64,000 nt of DNA from Candidatus Shapirobacteria bacterium (GTDB taxonomy: Bacteria; Patescibacteria; Microgenomatia; UBA12405), in the NCBI GenBank assembly GCA_028710865.1, contig JAQTUF010000001.1:159202-223201 (forward strand), read 5' to 3'. A program made the position numbers and the translations under genes. The notes under the pieces were generated by a model. It was not told where the DNA came from. It worked only from the letters and a program-made list of their open reading frames with translations, and searched no databases. How positions within the stretch are numbered: the first letter of the stretch is position 1; the number at the start of each line of letters is the position of its first letter. Of the stretch, positions 59,937 to 64,000 are shown piece by piece.

Positions 59937-60365
59937 ATGGGAATAAATTCTAAGATTGCTAAAATCCCATTTTGGGTACTTTATTTGGTACTGGCTGCAC
60001 TTACTTTGTTTAACTGGATTCGGGTAATTATGCTTCAGACTGACTTTGAGGCTTTTCGCTATACCCAGCCATGGGATTATTATTTGTCAAGATTTTTTGC
60101 TGATACTTTTGGAACAGCTCAAAAACAATACTTTATATTTGCTCTCCCAATTATATTAGTTTGCTTATACCTGATCCCTAAGTTATTCAAAAAAATAATG
60201 AGTATAGATAAAAACTCCAATGTCAGAGGTGACAATCATGTAGCAGTTATTTTAATCCTCCTTACTGTTCCTTCAGTTCTTGGTTTATCTGTTACATCAG
60301 GAATTGTTCTTATAGTTTTGTTTTCAATTTTATCGTGGATGGACGAGAAAAAAGCTAAACGATGA
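59937..60365 (+). CDS. Four-helix membrane protein
   Basis: A 142-residue protein with about four transmembrane helices (about residues 11-30, 63-82, 102-112, 117-133) and charged ends. Function unknown. TTGATT (59900-59905), 18 bases, TATAAA (59924-59929) and ATG 7 bases later give one of the few leaderless promoters with a clear -35. Confidence 0.6.
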   Translation: MGINSKIAKIPFWVLYLVLAALTLFNWIRVIMLQTDFEAFRYTQPWDYYLSRFFADTFGTAQKQYFIFALPIILVCLYLIPKLFKKIMSIDKNSNVRGDNHVAVILILLTVPSVLGLSVTSGIVLIVLFSILSWMDEKKAKR

Positions 60366-60369
60366 ATTT

Positions 60370-61191
60370 TTAATTAACAATAAAAGGGATATTTTTAAGT
60401 ACCTGGTGATTCATAGAAAATTTATACTGATAGTTACCAGGATTTAAATTAAGCATACCTTGATCGGAACCAAAATCGGTACAATCGATATTTGGTTTGG
60501 AATTGACATTTAAAATGACATCTTTTGCAGAAGTAACAACTTTGTTAGTTTTTGAATCAATAATCTCAGTATCAACATGTAACAATTTTTTTTTGGGAGA
60601 AGTAACGGAACAAAATTTATCTTTGTCCTTTATAAATTGGGTAGTCTCTTCTACTTCTGCCATTTCTATTCCATAACCCCTGGGGATTTTTCCTAAATAT
60701 AAATTAAATAAATATTCATCTGGATTAAAAATAAAAGATTCTGTTTTCTGCTTCGTTTCGTACTTGGTTTTACTAACATCAATGTTGTGTGTTATACCAA
60801 CAATTTCTTCTTTAATGATATCGTGAAGTAATTCAGGTGCTTTTTCATCAGAAATTTTATAGACTGGGGGGTCTAAAGTAAGAACATGACGAATAATACC
60901 GAAACGAAAATCTGAATTGTCAAGATACATAACTATAGTATTTTTGGTTAAATCGTTTTCTTTAAAACAACGATTTAAATCGACTGATGTTCCTGGTGTA
61001 ATAATAGGATTCATTGATTCCCCACTGATTTTAGTTGAAAAATTACATATTACATTGTCAACTATCGAGGATTTACCTACAAAAGGAGACAGGTATTTTT
61101 GAGGAATAATTTTAAGCCATAAAGAAGAAGTTAAAGCCAATAAAATTATTAATAATAATAAATACTTAAGAAGTTTCTTAATAATCTTCAT
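60370..61191 (-). CDS. Membrane-anchored S24/S26 (signal-peptidase-like) serine protease
   Basis: A 273-residue protein: N-terminal membrane helix (about residues 7-29), then KISGESMNPIITPGTSV, the S26 motif with the nucleophile Ser (about residue 59). The expected Lys strand reads FGIIRHVLTL, with Arg-His where bacterial signal peptidases have Lys; YKISDEKAPE follows. A His in this strand recalls archaeal/eukaryotic Sec11-type enzymes. Two Cys flank the Ser motif. The C-terminal half (about 150-273) is a separate outer domain with no match I know. ATG 61191 lies 7 bases after TATCAT. Confidence 0.65.
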   Translation of the reverse strand: MKIIKKLLKYLLLLIILLALTSSLWLKIIPQKYLSPFVGKSSIVDNVICNFSTKISGESMNPIITPGTSVDLNRCFKENDLTKNTIVMYLDNSDFRFGIIRHVLTLDPPVYKISDEKAPELLHDIIKEEIVGITHNIDVSKTKYETKQKTESFIFNPDEYLFNLYLGKIPRGYGIEMAEVEETTQFIKDKDKFCSVTSPKKKLLHVDTEIIDSKTNKVVTSAKDVILNVNSKPNIDCTDFGSDQGMLNLNPGNYQYKFSMNHQVLKNIPFIVN

Positions 61192-61303
61192 CATATAAAT
61201 GATAACAAAGATACCGGTTAATTTTTTTATTATTAATGATGCTCACTGAATGGAATGGTTTTAAAACTGTTGGTAATTTTATTTAATGTTAATTCGGTAG
61301 TGC

Positions 61304-61316
61304 TATACTTGTGCCT
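61304..61316 (+). promoter_or_regulatory. Leaderless promoter of the orphan 341-residue protein
   Basis: TATACT at 61304-61309, 7 bases, ATG at 61317. It makes the ATG more likely than the GTG at 61311. Confidence 0.5.
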
Positions 61317-62339
61317 ATGTCTAGTGAAATCTTAAAAGATTTAGATTTATCACTTAACCAATCTACGTTATCGGCTGAAAAAATATGTGAGATGAGGCGG
61401 ACAGGAATTATAAGAAATGGTTCCCCATATTGGTGGGAAACTGACTATAAACCAGACCCTCGAGAATATATATATTTTGATGAATTTATTAAAAGGTTAA
61501 CCTTAGTGCCTGAAACTAAAAATACATATATTTATACCCGTGAACAGGTTCCTATGACTACTCTTAACCTTGATATAGAAAATACAACCTATCCTTTTAT
61601 GGTCACGGTTAGACCTTATCATCCTAATTCAGTAAATTTGGTTGAATATGATGGAATGGAACGTGGTATTGAATATGGATCAATGCCGTTTGTACAAAAA
61701 GATGGAAATATTAACAATGTGTTATTGGAAGATCATTTTGTCCCTCATATTCATGGTCTTTTTGCAGGTGTAAAAAAAACTCATTTGTTTTGGTACCCAA
61801 TTATTAATGTGGATTTTATAGATAAGATATATAGAGCATTACTTTATAAAAAATTAGGTTTTATAAAACCTTGGATCAATGACGTTGGCATAATTTACAG
61901 AGGTTATATGTCAAGATATGTTGAAAAAACATATGATAGAGCACATAATGAACTTACAAAGAAAGGTTTGATCGCTGGAAGAAAAAGACCAATTTTACCT
62001 GATTTTAATTATGAATGGGTGTCTACTAAAGAATTTATTAATCAATCAGAAAATGAAAATTTGATGCTCCATTATCCTTTGAGATTATCCGATATAGAGG
62101 AAACAATTCCTTTGGTAATTGCAACTCGGACACATCAAAAAAGTAAAATAATTAAACCGACAGTTTTGGGTGTTGCTGCAGGTATGAGGGATGATTTACA
62201 TAGAAATGATGGATTTTGGAGAATAAAAAATGGCAGATTTGCAGAAACTATTACTCAAACTATCTCGGAAGATTTGGGTATTAAAATTGATACAGTTTGT
62301 TTTAACCCTTATGGGAAAACTCAATATCAAAGGGTATAG
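61317..62339 (+). CDS. Orphan 340-residue protein, possibly truncated by a frameshift
   Basis: A soluble protein of unknown family. Visible features are RNGSPYWWETDYKPDP, TVRPYHPNSVNLVEYDGM, LLEDHFVPHIHGLFAGVKK (His-rich) and VLGVAAGMRDDLHRNDG. After the TAG at 62339 the next frame stays open to TGA at 62418 and encodes a plausible tail (RRFFPLGFKVFEKLTKPPQW). Loss of one G in the GGG at about 62333 would join them and add 25 residues. Confidence 0.55.
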   Translation: MSSEILKDLDLSLNQSTLSAEKICEMRRTGIIRNGSPYWWETDYKPDPREYIYFDEFIKRLTLVPETKNTYIYTREQVPMTTLNLDIENTTYPFMVTVRPYHPNSVNLVEYDGMERGIEYGSMPFVQKDGNINNVLLEDHFVPHIHGLFAGVKKTHLFWYPIINVDFIDKIYRALLYKKLGFIKPWINDVGIIYRGYMSRYVEKTYDRAHNELTKKGLIAGRKRPILPDFNYEWVSTKEFINQSENENLMLHYPLRLSDIEETIPLVIATRTHQKSKIIKPTVLGVAAGMRDDLHRNDGFWRIKNGRFAETITQTISEDLGIKIDTVCFNPYGKTQYQRV

Positions 62340-62423
62340 GAGATTTTTTCCTCTTGGTTTTAAAGTGTTCGAAAAATTAACTAAACCACCACAATGGAAC
62401 GATTTTAGTACTTTTTGATATTC

Positions 62424-63200
62424 TTAATTAAATTGAAAACTATTTATTATTTCAGTATCAAGACATTTTTCGTTTCTATAATCAGTAAATGTGCACCCAC
62501 CTTCGATACTCCAATAAGCAATCTTGTTATTTTTCGAATAATATTTAAAAACTATTAAAGGAGCCTCACATTTAGCGTTAGCACGATTTATGGAAATGTT
62601 GTAAACACCAATCTGTTCACTTTCTTTTTTTTCTTTCAAACTACAATTAGAACCAAATTCTTTTTTTATATATGTTTCTAATTCTGTCTCATTATTTATG
62701 ATGGCTGTTCTTATTCTCCAATCCCAAATCTTTTCATTTCTTACATCTTCAATTTTAAAAGGTAATTTTTGGTTACAGATTGTTTTGTTAAAATAACAAC
62801 TTGGGCATTTCGGATCATTAGAGGAGACTTTTTCAGAAGCGTATAAATATGCATAATTTAAATAAACATCATTTTCATCTTCAAAAACTTTTATAGGAAT
62901 AATATCGCCAGGACAACTATTGACGTCCATAATACTTTCTGGAATTTTAATTGAAAAGCCTAGTTTATTATTTTTATAAGTAGTCCATTTAACATTAAAC
63001 TTTGGAAGAAATTCAATATTATATTTATCATTTTTTGTTGGGTTATCTATTAAAAAGCTAGAAGTTTTGTTCGAATTTATATTTACTTCTTTCCTAGAAA
63101 AAATAAAAAAACTGATCATTATCAGTAAAATAACTAAAATTGAAATAATAATTAGGAATTTTGGTAAAATTTTTCTTTTTTCCTCATTTCTTCTTTTCAT
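62424..63200 (-). CDS. Membrane-anchored extracytoplasmic protein (paralogue 1)
   Basis: A 258-residue protein: basic N-terminus, one membrane helix (about residues 13-33, PKFLIIISILVILL), then an outer domain with six or more Cys (MDVNSCPGD, DPKCPSCYF, CNQKLP, GSNCSLKEK, NAKCEAP, GGCTFTDYRNEKCLD), probably disulfide-bonded. Function unknown. The N-terminal anchor closely resembles that of the next gene. Confidence 0.6.
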   Translation of the reverse strand: MKRRNEEKRKILPKFLIIISILVILLIMISFFIFSRKEVNINSNKTSSFLIDNPTKNDKYNIEFLPKFNVKWTTYKNNKLGFSIKIPESIMDVNSCPGDIIPIKVFEDENDVYLNYAYLYASEKVSSNDPKCPSCYFNKTICNQKLPFKIEDVRNEKIWDWRIRTAIINNETELETYIKKEFGSNCSLKEKKESEQIGVYNISINRANAKCEAPLIVFKYYSKNNKIAYWSIEGGCTFTDYRNEKCLDTEIINSFQFN

Positions 63201-63354
63201 AACTTATGATGAATCAATTTAAGAAATAATTCAACTGTTGGTGATGGAAAGACTATATTTTTTTATGACATAAAAACAAATATTACGTATCTTTCCGAAT
63301 AAAATTGACTTATCTCCCCGCACTGGACTCAATCAGGACTTGTTTGGCTGGAAT

Positions 63355-63996
63355 TTAATCTTCTAAAAAAACAGGGTTACTCAAAATGTTTTTCCAAGTT
63401 TGAACTTCTTCAGTTGTAAAATACTGGAAATTGGTTGACAATATGTCAGATGACAGTTTTTCTATAACAATATTCCCAATAAAACTACCATTTAAATTTA
63501 TATCCTGAGGATTAATAGCAAAAACTTTACCGTTATTTTCCCAAATTCTAAGTGTTCTGATGTTTGTTATATTTTCTTCATCATTATAAGTACACTCTAC
63601 ATTTGGAGAGCAAAGTCCTCCAAGTTTTTCAATATCAATTTTATATAATTTATTGTTCATTGTAATAATGGATGAATTAGACATTATTGGAGTAGTTCCT
63701 TCAGGAAATAAAAAGCCTAAATCTTGAACTTCAAATAGTTCTTTTTTAGGGTCATATTTTTTAGATGAATTAAACCAACCATTATTGTGAGGACATTCAT
63801 TATATTTTTTGTCATCTTCTGATAATACCCAAGCTCCTGTTATCTTTGGTTTGATGTTAGTGTTGGTTGTGGATAAATTATCTTTATTTCTTTTGTTAAG
63901 AAAGAAAAATAATAAGCCTAATAGTACAACTAAAATTGAAATAATTATTAATAATTTAGGTGAATTTTTTATTTTCTTTCTATTTTTTGTTTTCAT
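63355..63996 (-). CDS. Membrane-anchored extracytoplasmic protein (paralogue 2)
   Basis: A 213-residue protein: membrane helix (about residues 14-33, PKLLIIISILVVLL) after a Lys-rich start, then an outer beta-rich domain (ITGAWVLSEDDKKY, FNSSKKYDPKKELF, LGGLCSPNVECTYN). The domain resembles lipocalin-like extracytoplasmic proteins in outline only. The start at 63996 is 4 bases from the window edge, so an upstream start cannot be excluded. Confidence 0.55.
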   Translation of the reverse strand: MKTKNRKKIKNSPKLLIIISILVVLLGLLFFFLNKRNKDNLSTTNTNIKPKITGAWVLSEDDKKYNECPHNNGWFNSSKKYDPKKELFEVQDLGFLFPEGTTPIMSNSSIITMNNKLYKIDIEKLGGLCSPNVECTYNDEENITNIRTLRIWENNGKVFAINPQDINLNGSFIGNIVIEKLSSDILSTNFQYFTTEEVQTWKNILSNPVFLED

Positions 63997-64000
63997 AAGA

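Noticed and set aside
1..64000. Alternative genetic code (UGA as Gly) seen in some CPR lineages
   Set aside because: Many genes end in TGA within ATGA overlaps with clear downstream starts, so TGA is a stop here.

Overview
The window looks like a stretch of a small, AT-rich, anaerobic or fermentative bacterium of the Candidate Phyla Radiation (Patescibacteria), most like the Microgenomates group. This is inferred from gene content: a DUF2298 membrane protein, a sortase with LPXTG-type surface proteins, PilN/PilO without an outer-membrane secretin, 2-oxoacid:ferredoxin oxidoreductase, desulfoferrodoxin, and many small membrane proteins. TGA works as a stop (many ATGA stop/start overlaps), so the code-25 lineages (Gracilibacteria, Absconditabacteria) are unlikely. 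Genes are packed tightly and there is no gap above 300 bases without a gene. I see no tRNA, rRNA, CRISPR array, IS element or phage genes.

Layout. 1-9505 (all minus): a cell-surface locus read from right to left. It holds a UbiA-family polyprenyl-phosphate phosphoribosyltransferase, two paralogous GT-C glycosyltransferases, a PAP2 phosphatase, a DUF2298 protein, PcrA helicase, a small metallopeptidase-like protein and the start of a FemAB-like gene. 9545-13923 (minus): murJ, pilN, pilO, a small protein and a surface protein ending in an IPKTG sorting signal. 13977-16567 (plus): rpsT, metG, tatD. 16550-20740 (minus): small membrane proteins, a degenerate thioredoxin-like protein, an ABC1/UbiB kinase, folD and map. 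20788-27351: a MazG-like gene, methyltransferases, IMPDH/GMPR, korAB and an unusual Nramp relative. 27357-37667: a DEAD-box helicase with a structured leader, AlkD, sortase, and a 2526-residue vWA-containing surface protein that appears to be two genes fused in frame. 37796-50671: housekeeping and envelope genes (PP2C, RarA, DUF4349, a glycosyltransferase, PyrG, 2H phosphoesterase, MscL, PlsC-like, TspO, GNAT, HD hydrolase, nucleotidyltransferase, CAP protein, phosphatase). 50752-63996: more accessory content, including DUF4230, a GT-C enzyme, SDR, a single-domain [FeFe]-hydrogenase-like protein facing a superoxide reductase, a DUF350/DUF4178-like/Asp-Ser-repeat cassette, transglutaminase-like, methyltransferase and signal-peptidase-like genes, and orphans.

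How it works together. The themes are building and decorating a monoderm-like surface (polyprenyl-phosphate pentose, GT-C enzymes, MurJ, FemAB, sortase and substrates, pilus alignment proteins) and low-potential anaerobic redox chemistry (KorAB, H-cluster-like protein, superoxide reductase). The clearest genome-wide signal is transcriptional. About 22 genes have a TATAAT-like -10 box ending 5-7 bases before their start codon, often GTG, which predicts leaderless mRNAs. Genes inside operons, and a few cassettes with visibly higher G+C, use strong Shine-Dalgarno sequences instead.
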